DNA from: Aneurinibacillus sp.
Lineage (GTDB): Bacteria > Bacillota > UBA5301 > DYFA01
Assembly (NCBI GenBank): GCA_020725425.1
Contig: DYFA01000051.1
Location: 1 to 64,000, forward strand
Direction of reading: 5' to 3'
DNA: 64,000 bases
Shown here piece after piece: positions 17,508 through 29,772 of the stretch (the first letter of the stretch is position 1; the number at the start of each line of letters is the position of its first letter). The notes beneath the pieces are model-generated. The model was not told the DNA's origin, searched no databases, and worked only from the letters and a program-made list of their open reading frames with translations. The position numbers were made by a program, and so were the translations under genes.

Positions 17508-19231
17508 CTGTTGTCGCCGAGTTGAAGCAAGCGATTGTGGACCGCCTGTACGCTGCCTTGTGCGCGGCGGAGCAAGCCGGGGAGCTGGACCTGGGCGGGG
17601 CGGAATGGCCCACCATCGCCCTGGAGGTGCCCCGGGAGAAGGCGCACGGCGACTACGCCACCAACGCCGCCCTGCTGCTCGCCCGGTCCGCCCGAAAGGC
17701 CCCCCGGCAGGTGGCCGAGACCCTGGTCCGACACTTCGACCGGCAAGGGACCTTTGTGGAGCGGGTGGAGGTCGCCGGGCCGGGTTTCATCAACTTCTAT
17801 CTCGACCCCGCCTGGCTGACCGCCGTCGTCCGGGAGATCGGCCGGCTGGGCACCGGCTATGGACGGATGGCGCCGCACGGGAAGCGAGTCAACGTCGAGT
17901 ACGTCTCGGCCAACCCCACCGGCCCCCTCCACGTAGGGCACGGACGGAACGCCGTGGTCGGGGACGTGATCGCCAACTGCCTCGAATGGACCGGGTGGGA
18001 GGTGACCCGGGAACACTACACCAACGACGCCGGGAACCAGGTGCTCAACTTCGGCGCCTCCCTGGAGGTCCGCTACCGCCAGGCGCTGGGCGAGGAGGGG
18101 TTGAGCATCCCGGAGAACGGCTACCACGGCGAGGACCTGGTCGAGCTGATGCGGGAGCTGGCCGAGCGCGAGGGCGACCGGCTGCTGGAACTCCCGGCGG
18201 AGGAGCGCCGGGCCTACCTCACGTCCTACGGCCTGAAGCGGAAGCTGGAGGAGATCCAGCGGGTGCTGGACAAGTTCGGGGTTCACCTGGACGTCTACTT
18301 CTCCGAGCAGGCCCTCCACGATGCTGACGCCCTGATGGCCAACGTCCGGGACTTGAAGGCCCGCGGGCACGTCTACGAGGCGGAGGGGGCTCTCTGGCTG
18401 CGCTCGACGGCGTTCGGGGACGACAAGGACCGGGTCCTGGTGCGCCAGAACGGGCTTCCGACGTACGTCGCGGCGGACCTGGCCTACCACCGGAACAAAT
18501 ACGAGCGCGGCTTCGACCGGCTGATCGACGTCTGGGGGGCGGACCACCACGGCTACGTTCCCCGGATGAAGGCCGGGATTGCCGCCATGGGGTGGGATCC
18601 CGACACCTTCCAGGTCGTGCTCTATCAACTGGTGAACCTGCTGGCGAACGGCGTGCCGGTGCAGATGTCCAAGCGCGCCGGAAGACTGGTCACGCTCGAG
18701 GAGGTCATCGACGAGGTGGGCAGGGACGCCGCTCGCTTCTGGTACGTCATGCGCTCTGCCGACACCACGTTGGACTTCGATCTCGAGCTGGCGAAGAAGC
18801 AATCCGAGGAAAACCCGGTGTACTACGTCCAGTACGCCCACGCCCGGGTCGCCTCGATCCTCCGTCAGGCGCAGGAGGCGGGTCTCCTGCCGGCCGGCTT
18901 CGCGCTGGACAAGACCGTGGTTCAGCAGCTCCCCGCCTGGGCAGAGGAGGCCGGCGTTTTCAGCGAGGAATCCGAGAGCGACCTGGTGAAGCTTCTGGCT
19001 GCCTTCCCCGGCGAGGTGCAACTCGCCGCTGACCGCCTCGAGCCCCACCGCATCGCCCGTTACGCGCAGAACGTGGCTGGGGCTTTCCACTCGTTTTACA
19101 ACGCCTGCCGGGTCATCGACCGGGCCGAACCGGAGCGGACCCGCCTGCGCCTGATGCTCGTGGACGCGGTGCGGGTGACGGTCCGCAATGCCCTGAATAT
19201 CCTTGGGGTGTCGGCGCCGGAGCGGATGTAG
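17504..19231 (+). CDS. argS: Arginyl-tRNA synthetase
   Basis: VEYVSANPTGPLHVGHGRNAVVGDVIAN (HIGH); VPVQMSKRAGRLVTLEE; GTG start at 17504. Confidence 0.97.
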   Translation: MTVVAELKQAIVDRLYAALCAAEQAGELDLGGAEWPTIALEVPREKAHGDYATNAALLLARSARKAPRQVAETLVRHFDRQGTFVERVEVAGPGFINFYLDPAWLTAVVREIGRLGTGYGRMAPHGKRVNVEYVSANPTGPLHVGHGRNAVVGDVIANCLEWTGWEVTREHYTNDAGNQVLNFGASLEVRYRQALGEEGLSIPENGYHGEDLVELMRELAEREGDRLLELPAEERRAYLTSYGLKRKLEEIQRVLDKFGVHLDVYFSEQALHDADALMANVRDLKARGHVYEAEGALWLRSTAFGDDKDRVLVRQNGLPTYVAADLAYHRNKYERGFDRLIDVWGADHHGYVPRMKAGIAAMGWDPDTFQVVLYQLVNLLANGVPVQMSKRAGRLVTLEEVIDEVGRDAARFWYVMRSADTTLDFDLELAKKQSEENPVYYVQYAHARVASILRQAQEAGLLPAGFALDKTVVQQLPAWAEEAGVFSEESESDLVKLLAAFPGEVQLAADRLEPHRIARYAQNVAGAFHSFYNACRVIDRAEPERTRLRLMLVDAVRVTVRNALNILGVSAPERM

Positions 19232-19288
19232 GCAGGAGATTCCGGCGCCGGCTCGAAGATAAGAGCAGCGCCGAAGGAGGGGCATGGC

Positions 19289-19945
19289 GTGGAGATTCAA
19301 TGGTACGGTCACTCCTGTTTCCGGTTGAGCAGCCAAGCCGGGTTCACCGTCGTCACCGACCCCTTCGACCAGTCCGTCGGCTACCCCCGCCCCACCTTCT
19401 CCGCCGATCTTGTCACCACCAGCCACGACCACTTCGATCACAACCACTACCGGATTGTCCAGGGCGCACCGAAGCTCGCCAACCGGCCGGGGACGGTGGC
19501 TCCGGGCGAGTTGGCTTCCGGGGTCGGCGTCCGGGGAGTCGCCAGCTTCCACGATGAGGTGGAGGGGCGGCGGCGCGGGCCGAACACCATCTTCCTCTTC
19601 GAGCTGGACGGGGTGCGGGTGGCGCACCTGGGCGACTTGGGCCACCGCCTCAGCGTCAAGCAGGTGGCGGAGATCGGCCCGGTGGACGTGCTGCTGGTGC
19701 CGGTGGGCGGAACGTACACTATCGACGCCCAGGGCGCCTTCGAGGTCTGCCAGGCGGTTCAGCCTAAGATCGCCGTCCCGATGCACTACAAGACCGACGT
19801 CTGCCGGGTCGACCTCGGGCCGGTCGAACCCTTCCTCCGCCTCTGTCCCAAGGTGGAACGCCCGAACACGAACCGCCTCACCCTGACCGCTGAAGGCTTG
19901 AAAGGGCTCAGCCCCTGGAAGGCCGTAGTCTTAAACTATCGCTGA
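19289..19945 (+). CDS. Metallo-beta-lactamase fold hydrolase (UlaG/YtkL-like)
   Basis: IQWYGHSCFRL, TSHDHFDHNHYR, VAHLGDLGHR, VPMHYKTD. Confidence 0.9.
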   Translation: MEIQWYGHSCFRLSSQAGFTVVTDPFDQSVGYPRPTFSADLVTTSHDHFDHNHYRIVQGAPKLANRPGTVAPGELASGVGVRGVASFHDEVEGRRRGPNTIFLFELDGVRVAHLGDLGHRLSVKQVAEIGPVDVLLVPVGGTYTIDAQGAFEVCQAVQPKIAVPMHYKTDVCRVDLGPVEPFLRLCPKVERPNTNRLTLTAEGLKGLSPWKAVVLNYR

Positions 19946-21574
<1,629 letters not shown>

Positions 21575-21625
21575 ACTTTCTTGAATACCCCCGCCTGAGA
21601 GTGGCGAGACTGGAAATGGACACTC

Positions 21626-22171
21626 TTGGGCGAGGGGGCGTACAGCTTGTCCGGCGCACGTCGGCGGTTCACGGTCGCCGCGCTGATCTCCTTCCTTGTG
21701 GCCCTGCAGACGCTGAACGGTTCAGCCTGCGGGATGACCGGCGAAGTGGTGGCGGTCGATCCCGAGGGAGGAAGCCTGTGGGTGCGGACGCCCGGCGGCG
21801 CCGGACAGGTCGTGGAATTGGCTCCGGAAGCGCTCATCCGGCGGAACGGCCAGCCTTGCGCGTTATGGGCCCTGCGCCCGGTTGTCCCGGGGTTCTGCCA
21901 CGAAGTGCAAGTGTGGCTGACCGCCGACGGGCGGGCTAGGCTGGTTGAGGGGACCTATCCCGGGAGCGAGGCCCGGGTGGTGGCCGCCAACCGGGAAACG
22001 CTCACGCTCGAGCTGGGGGACGGGACGACGGTGGCCAGGCCGCTGGCTCCCGGGTTTCGGGTGAGCCAGTCCGGACAGTGGCTGGGGATGGAGGCTCTCC
22101 ACCCCGGCCAGTGGGTGTATGCGCTGTTCGACCTGGAGGGAAGGGTAAAAAAAATTGCCCTGCCTGACTGA
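21626..22171 (+). CDS. Hypothetical secreted/anchored protein
   Basis: N-terminal hydrophobic segment; no recognised domain. Confidence 0.55.
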   Translation: MGEGAYSLSGARRRFTVAALISFLVALQTLNGSACGMTGEVVAVDPEGGSLWVRTPGGAGQVVELAPEALIRRNGQPCALWALRPVVPGFCHEVQVWLTADGRARLVEGTYPGSEARVVAANRETLTLELGDGTTVARPLAPGFRVSQSGQWLGMEALHPGQWVYALFDLEGRVKKIALPD

Positions 22172-22375
22172 GGCAGGAGGGATACGCCGAGGAAAGCCGA
22201 AATTAGGTTAACGGTTAGCCCCCCGGTTGATCACATACTCTTCAGCGAGCAAGTGTGGGCCGCCACCCCGGCGAGCCGTATACATTCTCACTTTTGCCTG
22301 AATTCCAAACGGGTTGCTCCCTGAACGGGTGTTCCCTCAGTACGTGTGCCTTCCAAACAGAAAGAAGGGCGAATA

Positions 22376-23230
22376 ATGCCGCTGGTTTCCGGTTCCACGC
22401 TTTTGGCTGCAGCCGACAAGGACGGCTACGCTGTCGGTGCGTTCAACGTCAACAACCTGGAGTCGCTGACCGCTATCGTGTCGGCAGCCGAGGGGGAGAG
22501 GTCGCCGGTCATCCTTCAGGCCAGCCAGGGAGCTATCAAGTACGCCGGCCTCGAATATATTGCGGCGATGGCCCAGGTGGCCGCCGCCCGCGCCACCGTT
22601 CCCGTAGCTCTCAATCTGGACCACGGGACCAGCTTCACGCAGGCGATGCAGTGCATCCGCGCCGGGTTCACCGCGGTGATGGTGGACGGATCGCGCCTTC
22701 CCTACCGCGAGAACGCCGCGCTGGTCTCCCGGGTGGTGGAGGTGGCACACGCCGTCGGGGTGTCGGTCGAGGCGGAGCTGGGACGGATCGGGGGCACCGA
22801 AGACGACGTCTCCGTGGCGGAACGGGAGGAGGTCTTCACCGACCCGGAGGCGGCAGCCCGCTTCGTGGCGGAAACGGGGTGCGACGCTCTGGCGGTGGCC
22901 GTCGGGACGGCCCACGGGGTGTACCGGGGTGAGCCGAAACTGGACTTCGAGCGGTTGGCCGCCATCGACCGACTGGTGGCTGTTCCGCTGGTCCTCCATG
23001 GCGCCTCAGGTGTTCCGGACGGCGCCATCCGCGAGGCGGTGCGGCTGGGAGTACGGAAGATCAACATCGACACGGAGATCCGGCTGGCGTTCGCCGCCTC
23101 CGTGAGAAGCACGCTCGCCGCCGACGGGAGCGTGTACGACCCCCGGGAGATTCTCGGGCCGGCCCGCCAGTCAATGGAAGAGGTAGTGCGGGAGAAAATG
23201 CGGCTTTTCGGCAGCGCCGGACGGGCGTAG
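22376..23230 (+). CDS. fba: Class II fructose-bisphosphate aldolase
   Basis: AVGAFNVNNLE, VPVALNLDHGTSF, VEAELGRIGGTEDD, LVLHGASGVPD. Confidence 0.94.
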   Translation: MPLVSGSTLLAAADKDGYAVGAFNVNNLESLTAIVSAAEGERSPVILQASQGAIKYAGLEYIAAMAQVAAARATVPVALNLDHGTSFTQAMQCIRAGFTAVMVDGSRLPYRENAALVSRVVEVAHAVGVSVEAELGRIGGTEDDVSVAEREEVFTDPEAAARFVAETGCDALAVAVGTAHGVYRGEPKLDFERLAAIDRLVAVPLVLHGASGVPDGAIREAVRLGVRKINIDTEIRLAFAASVRSTLAADGSVYDPREILGPARQSMEEVVREKMRLFGSAGRA

Positions 23231-23242
23231 CCTGTAGATGAG

Positions 23243-25057
23243 GTGAAAGGTTTGAGCATTGGGGACCTGGGAAAGAAAACGCTGGCTGAGTTAAGGAACA
23301 TCGGCAAACGGATCGGCCTCCGCGGCGTCACCCGCATGCACAAGGCGGAGCTCGTCGAGGCCATCGGCAAGGTGGTATCGGAACACGCCGAGCGGCGGCG
23401 AGCGGAGACCGCCCAGGCTAACGGCCGGGGAGGGGCGCCCACCCCGTCGGCCCCCCCCATACCGCCAGCGCCTACGCTGACCCCCCCCGTCTCCACTCCG
23501 GTTGTGCGGTTCCCGGCCGCCCCGGCCGGCCCGTCGGCCGACGGCGGGCGCCCGGCGATGAACGGAGCACGGGCGGTGCCGAACGGAGCTCACTACGCGA
23601 CGGCCGGCGCACCAGCCACCGGCCAGTTGCCGAGGCGGCGGGGGCGCCCCCCCAAGGTGCACCCGGCCGCGCCGGTCAACCGGGGTCCCCGGGCCACGAC
23701 GCCCACCCCCCAGCCGCCGGTCGCGGTGACGGCGGCCAACGGCGCGGCTGCGCCAGCCGCGGCGCCTCACCCGCCGGCCACCAGCCCACCCCCTGCCGTT
23801 CAGCCCCTGCCTGGCGCCGTGGCCGAAGGACCGCTGCCGCGCCCCCTGGAATACACCATCGAGCCGGCGGCGCCTCCGGAGGAGGGAGAGGAGCGGGCGC
23901 CCGAGCGGTACGGCCAGGGAATCCTGGAAATCCTACCGGACGGTTACGGCTTTCTTCGTTCCTCCAGCTATGTACCGGGTCCCAGCGACATCTACGTCTC
24001 GCCCTCCCAGATCCGCCGGTTCTACCTGCGGGACGGGGATCTGGTCCGGGGGCAGATCCGCCTGCCCCGCGAAAGCGAGCGCTATCCGGCGCTCCTGCGC
24101 GTCCTGGCCGTCAACGGAATCGACCCCGAGCGGATGATCCGGCGCCCGAACTTCGACGACCTGACCCCCATCTACCCCAACCGGCGCCTCCACCTGGAGA
24201 CGGATTCCAGGGAAGTGGCCTGCCGGCTGATCGACATCATGGCCCCGCTCGGCAAAGGCCAGCGCGCCATGATCGTCTCGCCGCCCAAGGCCGGCAAGAC
24301 GACGCTCCTCAAAAAGATCGCCAATGCCATCAGCCAGAATCACCCCGAGGTCTACTTGATCGTCCTCCTCATCGACGAGCGGCCGGAAGAGGTCACGGAC
24401 ATGGAGCGGTCGGTCGACGGGGAGGTGGTCTCCTCCACCTTCGATCAGCCGCCGGAGAACCACGTCAAGGTGGCGGACATGGTGCTCGAACGGGCCAAAC
24501 GCCTGGTGGAGATGGGCAAGGACGTGGTCATCCTCCTGGATTCGATCACCCGCCTGGCCCGGGCCCACAACCTGGTGGTGGCGCCCAGCGGCCGGACCCT
24601 CTCCGGCGGCGTCGACCCGGCGGCCCTCCACCGCCCGAAGCGCTTCTTTGGCGCCGCCCGCAACTTCGAGGAGGGCGGATCCCTCACCATCCTGGCCACG
24701 GCGCTTATCGAGACCGGCAGCCGGATGGACGACGTCATCTTCGAGGAGTTCAAGGGGACCGGCAACTCGGAGATCCACCTCGACCGGAAGCTGGCGGAGC
24801 GCCGGATCTTCCCGGCGGTCGACATCTACAAGTCCGGCACCCGCAAGGAGGAGCTCCTGCTTGACCCCGAGGAGATGGAGATGATGTACATCCTCCGCAA
24901 GGTGCTGGCCTCCCTTGGTCCGGCCGAAACGACCGAGCTGCTCCTGGACCGGCTGGTCAAGACCAAGAGCAACAAGGAGCTGGCGCAGATCGTCATCAAG
25001 TCTTCCTTTGCCGAGAACCTGCGGGCCGCCCGGGCCGACGACCGCTATTCGGGCTGA
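23243..25057 (+). CDS. rho: Transcription termination factor Rho with long Pro/Ala-rich insertion
   Basis: [16 protein letters not shown]-type domain; [38 protein letters not shown]; start may be TTG at 23252. Confidence 0.96.
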   Translation: MKGLSIGDLGKKTLAELRNIGKRIGLRGVTRMHKAELVEAIGKVVSEHAERRRAETAQANGRGGAPTPSAPPIPPAPTLTPPVSTPVVRFPAAPAGPSADGGRPAMNGARAVPNGAHYATAGAPATGQLPRRRGRPPKVHPAAPVNRGPRATTPTPQPPVAVTAANGAAAPAAAPHPPATSPPPAVQPLPGAVAEGPLPRPLEYTIEPAAPPEEGEERAPERYGQGILEILPDGYGFLRSSSYVPGPSDIYVSPSQIRRFYLRDGDLVRGQIRLPRESERYPALLRVLAVNGIDPERMIRRPNFDDLTPIYPNRRLHLETDSREVACRLIDIMAPLGKGQRAMIVSPPKAGKTTLLKKIANAISQNHPEVYLIVLLIDERPEEVTDMERSVDGEVVSSTFDQPPENHVKVADMVLERAKRLVEMGKDVVILLDSITRLARAHNLVVAPSGRTLSGGVDPAALHRPKRFFGAARNFEEGGSLTILATALIETGSRMDDVIFEEFKGTGNSEIHLDRKLAERRIFPAVDIYKSGTRKEELLLDPEEMEMMYILRKVLASLGPAETTELLLDRLVKTKSNKELAQIVIKSSFAENLRAARADDRYSG

Positions 25058-25154
25058 ACTCCGGCCTCCTTGCGGGAAAAAGAGTGGAAAAGGGAGGAAA
25101 CCGGGGGTTCGGGGAAGAATAGCAGAAGGCCAACACTCTGAAGGAGCGAGGCGA

Positions 25155-26162
25155 GTGACCGCTTGGTCTAACTGGCTACGACATCCGTTGGTGATCCTGA
25201 CCTGTTCCGTACTGTCGGCAGTGACGGTGGCCGGGTTGGCCGGGCCGTGGCTACCGGCTGACCTGGGTGAGGCGGACAGCGGAGGCGCCGAGGCTGCCCT
25301 GCCGTTCTCCAGCGCGCCCCTTACTCCCCGGGGCGATCCTCTCCCGGTGAGCCCGGTCGTGCGCCTGGCCCCGAGCGCGGCGAGCACCCGCCCGGAGGTG
25401 GCGGTCAGCGCCATTGACCCGCGGTTCACCGGCGCGGCCCGGCTGCGCGTCCTGACTCACACCGTGGCCGAGGGAGAAACCCTGTCTTCCATTGCTGCCC
25501 GGTACCGGTCGGACGTCGACACGCTGGAAGGTCTCAACCCCGACCTGACCGGCGACGAGTTGCGCCCCGGCCAGAAGCTCAAGGTGATGACCGGCCGGGG
25601 GGCCCTCTACACCCTCCGGGAGGGGGAGACGTTGGCCGTTGTCGCCAAGCGGTTCTGGGTGGCGGAGGAGAAGATCCGGGCGGCCAACGGCCTTGCCAGC
25701 GACGAACCGGTCGAGCCGGGCCAGCAGATCATCCTGCCGGATATCAAGCCCCGCCGCCGCGACGACTGGCTGGCATCCCGCGGCCTCGGCCCTCTCTATC
25801 TGACCTGGCCCACCCGGGGTTGGCTCAGCTCGCGCTTCGGCCTGCGCTGGGGCCGGATGCATGAGGGCATAGACATCGCCACCTCCTGGGGTCGCCAGGT
25901 GGTGGCTTCGGCTCCCGGACGCGTGGAGTTCGCGGGATGGCGTTCGGGCTACGGTCGGCTGGTCATCCTCGACCACGGGCGGGGCACTCACACCTGGTAC
26001 GCCCACAACTCGCGTCTCCTGGTGCGCCCGGGGCAGCAGGTGGAGCGGGGCGAGGTCATCGCCTTGTCCGGCAGTTCCGGTTCGTCCACCGGCCCTCACC
26101 TGCATTTCGAGGTGCGAGTCAACGGGCGGCCCCAGAACCCTCTGTCCTTGCTGCGCCGGTAG
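25155..26162 (+). CDS. LysM domain M23 metallopeptidase
   Basis: HTVAEGETLSSIAARYRSDVDTLEGLNPDL; second LysM; SRFGLRWGRMHEGIDIA...GSSGSSTGPHLHFEVRVNG. Confidence 0.93.
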   Translation: MTAWSNWLRHPLVILTCSVLSAVTVAGLAGPWLPADLGEADSGGAEAALPFSSAPLTPRGDPLPVSPVVRLAPSAASTRPEVAVSAIDPRFTGAARLRVLTHTVAEGETLSSIAARYRSDVDTLEGLNPDLTGDELRPGQKLKVMTGRGALYTLREGETLAVVAKRFWVAEEKIRAANGLASDEPVEPGQQIILPDIKPRRRDDWLASRGLGPLYLTWPTRGWLSSRFGLRWGRMHEGIDIATSWGRQVVASAPGRVEFAGWRSGYGRLVILDHGRGTHTWYAHNSRLLVRPGQQVERGEVIALSGSSGSSTGPHLHFEVRVNGRPQNPLSLLRR

Positions 26163-26191
26163 CGACCCCGCCGAAAGGAGGAGCACTTCCG

Positions 26192-27535
26192 GTGGCCGAC
26201 CCCGCCCTGCTTTACGCTGATCCTGCCGGACGCACGCTGGACGAGCCGCAGTTGGTCGCGACCGGCCGGTCCTGGGATACAACCTACGCCCTGACCCCGG
26301 AGGACCTCATCCCCCTTCCGGAGGGGGCGACGCTGGTGAGCCTGCCGGGCCGCCCGCCCGTCGGGCAGGACCCGGCGACCGGCGAGTTCCTGGAAGTGGC
26401 GGTGGAGGACGCTGACCACCCGCTGAGCGCGGTGGCGGCGCTCCTCCCGCAGGGCTACACCCGCCTTCACCTTCCGGGGTACGGTCTGCCGGAGGAAGGG
26501 ACGGAACCCCCGCCGCTGCCGCTCTTCGGCTACACCGCCGCGGCCTGGCATCGAGGCGGTTTTGCGGTGGCCGCCGTCCGCACCGACCCGCCCGAGGCGG
26601 CCGACAAGTGGAACCCGGTGCACTACAACCGACCTTCCCTGGCGGAAAAGATCTCCGCCCTGGCCCAGGAGTTCCCCGCCAACCGGCTCGTGGATCACCT
26701 GGCCCGCTGCGCCACGGAGTACCGCTGCTTCACCGCACAGAACCTGTTCTATCGCCGGTGGGAGGCGGGGATACCGGTCTCCCCGGCCTGTAACGCCGCC
26801 TGCGCCGGCTGCCTCTCCCGCGAGCCCCTCGGAGGCGCCCCGTCCCCCCAGGAACGCCTCGACTTCGTGCCGACCCCGGAGGAGATCGCCGAGCTGGCCG
26901 TAGCCCATCTCGTCAAGGCCCCCGAGGCGATCGTCTCCTTCGGCCAGGGATGCGAGGGAGAGCCGTCGCTCCAGGCGGGCGTGCTGGCTGAGGCGATCCG
27001 CCTCATCCGGCAGAAGACGGGGCGGGGAACGATCAACCTCAACACCAACGCCGGGAACCCGGAGGCGATCGGGTTGCTGGTCGAGGCCGGCCTCGACTCG
27101 CTGAGGGTCACGCTCATCTCTGCCCGCCCGGCGATTTACCAGGCTTACCACCGCCCGGCGGGGTTCGGCCTGAAAGAAGTGGAAGCCTCGCTCCGCCTGG
27201 CCCGCCGGCAGGGGGTGTACGTCTCTTTGAACCTCTTGGTCTTCCCCGGCCTGAGCGACCGTCCGGAGGAGCTGGGGGCGCTTTCGGACTTCATCCAGGC
27301 CAACCGCATAAGCCTGGTGCAGTTGCGCAACCTCAACCTCGACCCGGATGTGCTGGTGCGCCTTCTTCCGCCCCCGCAGGAGGAGCCGCGGGGGATGCGG
27401 CGGCTGGTCGAGGAGTTGCGGTCGCTGCCCGGAGTCGAGGTGGGCAATTCCTCCCGCCCGGTGGGACGCCGAACCGGCCGGGCCGGGTCCGGCGGCGAGG
27501 ATTCTCCGACTAAAGCGAAGGAGGGAACGAGATGA
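26192..27535 (+). CDS. Radical SAM protein
   Basis: SPACNAACAGCLSREP (CX3CX2C); VSFGQGCEGEPSL; INLNTNAGNPEAI. Confidence 0.88.
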   Translation: MADPALLYADPAGRTLDEPQLVATGRSWDTTYALTPEDLIPLPEGATLVSLPGRPPVGQDPATGEFLEVAVEDADHPLSAVAALLPQGYTRLHLPGYGLPEEGTEPPPLPLFGYTAAAWHRGGFAVAAVRTDPPEAADKWNPVHYNRPSLAEKISALAQEFPANRLVDHLARCATEYRCFTAQNLFYRRWEAGIPVSPACNAACAGCLSREPLGGAPSPQERLDFVPTPEEIAELAVAHLVKAPEAIVSFGQGCEGEPSLQAGVLAEAIRLIRQKTGRGTINLNTNAGNPEAIGLLVEAGLDSLRVTLISARPAIYQAYHRPAGFGLKEVEASLRLARRQGVYVSLNLLVFPGLSDRPEELGALSDFIQANRISLVQLRNLNLDPDVLVRLLPPPQEEPRGMRRLVEELRSLPGVEVGNSSRPVGRRTGRAGSGGEDSPTKAKEGTR

Positions 27536-27717
27536 ACGAACTCCAGATTGAGAAGCTGGCTTACGAATGCGGACTCTCCCCCGAGCTGGTCCAGCAACTG
27601 AAGGAAGAAGCCTGGATGAAGTCGGAGAGCGAGGGCGAGTACCTGATCCGCCTGGAACGCATGGTGCGGTCCGCCATCGGCCCGAAGGGCCAGGAGTTCG
27701 ACCCAGACCGGGAGTAG
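27532..27717 (+). CDS. Small hypothetical protein (61 aa)
   Basis: ATG overlaps upstream stop (ATGA). Confidence 0.6.
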   Translation: MNELQIEKLAYECGLSPELVQQLKEEAWMKSESEGEYLIRLERMVRSAIGPKGQEFDPDRE

Positions 27718-27734
27718 CCGTTCGCTGAGTGCCC

Positions 27735-27764
27735 TTGTCAAGCGGGGCGCCCTTGTGCTATATT
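27735..27764 (+). promoter_or_regulatory. Sigma-A-type promoter of rpmE
   Basis: TTGTCA - 18 nt - TATATT. Confidence 0.6.
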
Positions 27765-27789
27765 AATTCACGTCGGCTTAACCCGGGAG

Positions 27790-28017
27790 GTGAGAGACGT
27801 GAAGGAAGGCATTCATCCGCCGTACTACCAGACCACGGCGACGTGCGCCTGCGGGGCGTCGTTCAAGACCGGGTCCACCAAGCAGAACCTCCGGGTCGAG
27901 CTCTGCTCCAAGTGCCACCCGTTCTACACCGGCGGGAAGGCGAAGATCGTCGACACCGGTGGCCGGGTGGACCGCTTCAAGAGGAAGTTCGAGAAAGCGG
28001 CCAAGAGCGGAAGCTAA
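27790..28017 (+). CDS. rpmE: 50S ribosomal protein L31
   Basis: [27 protein letters not shown]...[28 protein letters not shown]; start may be GTG 27799. Confidence 0.95.
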   Translation: MRDVKEGIHPPYYQTTATCACGASFKTGSTKQNLRVELCSKCHPFYTGGKAKIVDTGGRVDRFKRKFEKAAKSGS

Positions 28018-28024
28018 AGCTGAA

Positions 28025-28056
28025 GCCCGGGAAGGCGAAAGCCCCCGGGCCTCTTT
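28025..28056 (+). terminator. Intrinsic terminator after rpmE
   Basis: GCCCGGG aa GGC GAAA GCC CCCGGGC ctcttt hairpin. Confidence 0.75.
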
Positions 28057-28078
28057 CATCCTCGGCGGGGGTGACCCG

Positions 28079-29143
28079 ATGGCGGAGACAGCGCGGCCGG
28101 GCCGGGACCCGGAAGCCTGGGAGCTGGGCGGGGTGAGGATCCGCAGCCGGGTGGTCCTGGGGCCGATGGCGGGAGCCACGGACCTCCCCTTCCGCCTGCT
28201 CGCCTGGGAGATGGGGATCGGCCTGGCCTACACCGAGATGATCTCGGCCATGGCCCTCGTCCACCGCAATACCCGGACCCGGGAGCTCCTGCGCCGGGAC
28301 CCGGCGGAGGGGCCGGTGAGCGTGCAACTCTTCGGCCGGGAGCCGGAGATCCTGGCCCGGGCGGCGGAACTGGTTCTGGCGGAGGGTGAGACGGCTCCGG
28401 ACGGCGGGGCGGCGGGACGGCCGGCGGCGATCGACCTGAACGCCGGCTGCCCCACGCCCAAGATCGTGAAGAACGGCGAGGGGGCCGCCCTGATGCGCCA
28501 GCCGGAGCTGTTAGAGGAAATCGTGCGGGCGCTGGTTCGGGTGGCCGGGCCGAGGGGCGTGCCGGTGACCGTCAAGCTGCGCGCCGGCTGGGACGGCGCC
28601 CATCGGAACGCCGTCGAAGTGGCCCGGGTGGCTGAAGCGGCCGGAGCGGCTCTGGTCGCAGTCCACGGCCGGACGCGGGACCAGTTCTATTCCGGCCGGG
28701 CGGACTGGAGCGTGATCCGGGAGGTCCGGGAGGCGGTGCAGATCGCGGTGATCGGCAACGGCGACGTCGCCGCGCCGGAGGACGCCTTGGCGATGCGGGA
28801 GACCACGGGATGCGACGCGGTGATGATCGCCCGGGGGGCGCTGGGGAATCCCTGGCTGCTCCGCCGGGCGGTCGAGGCGCTGGCCGGCCGCCCCGTCCCG
28901 CCGCCGCCGACCCCCGGGGAGCGACTGGCCTTCCTCCTCCGTCACCTCCGAATGCAGGTGGCCTACCTTGGAGAGGAATACGGCGTCCGGGAGATGCGCA
29001 AGCACGTCGCCTGGTACCTCAAGGGACTGCCCGGCGCCGGGCCTGTGAAGCGGCGGGTTCACGCCGCCGTCACGCTGGAGGAGGTCACCGGCATCCTCCA
29101 GGACTACGCCTCTTCAGTTGCGGTGGCAGCCCACTCCTGGTAA
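28079..29143 (+). CDS. dusB: tRNA-dihydrouridine synthase
   Basis: LGPMAGATDLPFRLLAWEMG; DLNAGCPTPKIVKNGEGAALM; VHGRTRDQFYSG. Confidence 0.93.
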   Translation: MAETARPGRDPEAWELGGVRIRSRVVLGPMAGATDLPFRLLAWEMGIGLAYTEMISAMALVHRNTRTRELLRRDPAEGPVSVQLFGREPEILARAAELVLAEGETAPDGGAAGRPAAIDLNAGCPTPKIVKNGEGAALMRQPELLEEIVRALVRVAGPRGVPVTVKLRAGWDGAHRNAVEVARVAEAAGAALVAVHGRTRDQFYSGRADWSVIREVREAVQIAVIGNGDVAAPEDALAMRETTGCDAVMIARGALGNPWLLRRAVEALAGRPVPPPPTPGERLAFLLRHLRMQVAYLGEEYGVREMRKHVAWYLKGLPGAGPVKRRVHAAVTLEEVTGILQDYASSVAVAAHSW

Positions 29144-29211
29144 TATGTATACAGAAATGTGCACACTGCGGCCTGCGGCCGCCGAGCGGCCCGGGTTGAG
29201 GAGGGCTGCCG

Positions 29212-29751
29212 GTGGAGTTTGTGCGCGTGGGCGACAAGTTGATCAGCCGCGGGCGGATTCGCCGGGCGATCGACCACCTCCTGGAGCTGCGGGTCCAGGG
29301 GCTGTCCCAGGCCGAGGCCGGCCGGGTAGTCGGCGTGGACCGCACTTTCGTCTCGCGCCTTGAGACGCTGGGCGAAGTGGGAAAGGGGCCGCGGGTGGCG
29401 CTCATCGCCTTCCCGGTCGGAAACAAGGCGGAGGTGGAGGAGGTGGCCCGGCGGGAGGGCGTGGAGTATATCTTCCTCCTCACCAACGCCGAGCGATGGG
29501 CCTACTTCGGGGAGCGAAGCGGGATTGAGATCGCCAACCAGATTATGGAGCTAATCTCCCGCCTGAAGGAGTTCGACGCCGTCATCTTCGCCGGCTCCGA
29601 CATGCGCCTCCAGCTGGCCGAAGCTATCCTGGGGCCGAAGGTGATCGGCGTGGAGCTGGGAACTTCGCCGATCGAGACTGACCGCGACATGGACCTCGAC
29701 TTTCTGCAGGACCTGATCCGCCAGCTCAAGACCGGCCGGCGACGGGGCTGA
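29212..29751 (+). CDS. HTH-containing conserved protein, putative transcriptional regulator
   Basis: LSQAEAGRVVGVDRTFVSRLETLG helix-turn-helix; C-terminal domain unrecognised. Confidence 0.6.
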   Translation: MEFVRVGDKLISRGRIRRAIDHLLELRVQGLSQAEAGRVVGVDRTFVSRLETLGEVGKGPRVALIAFPVGNKAEVEEVARREGVEYIFLLTNAERWAYFGERSGIEIANQIMELISRLKEFDAVIFAGSDMRLQLAEAILGPKVIGVELGTSPIETDRDMDLDFLQDLIRQLKTGRRRG

Positions 29752-29772
29752 CACCACAGGGGGTGCAGCAGC

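Noticed and set aside
17429-19786. 785-aa minus-strand ORF
   Set aside because: Antisense shadow of argS in GC-rich DNA; no recognisable motifs and compositionally biased.
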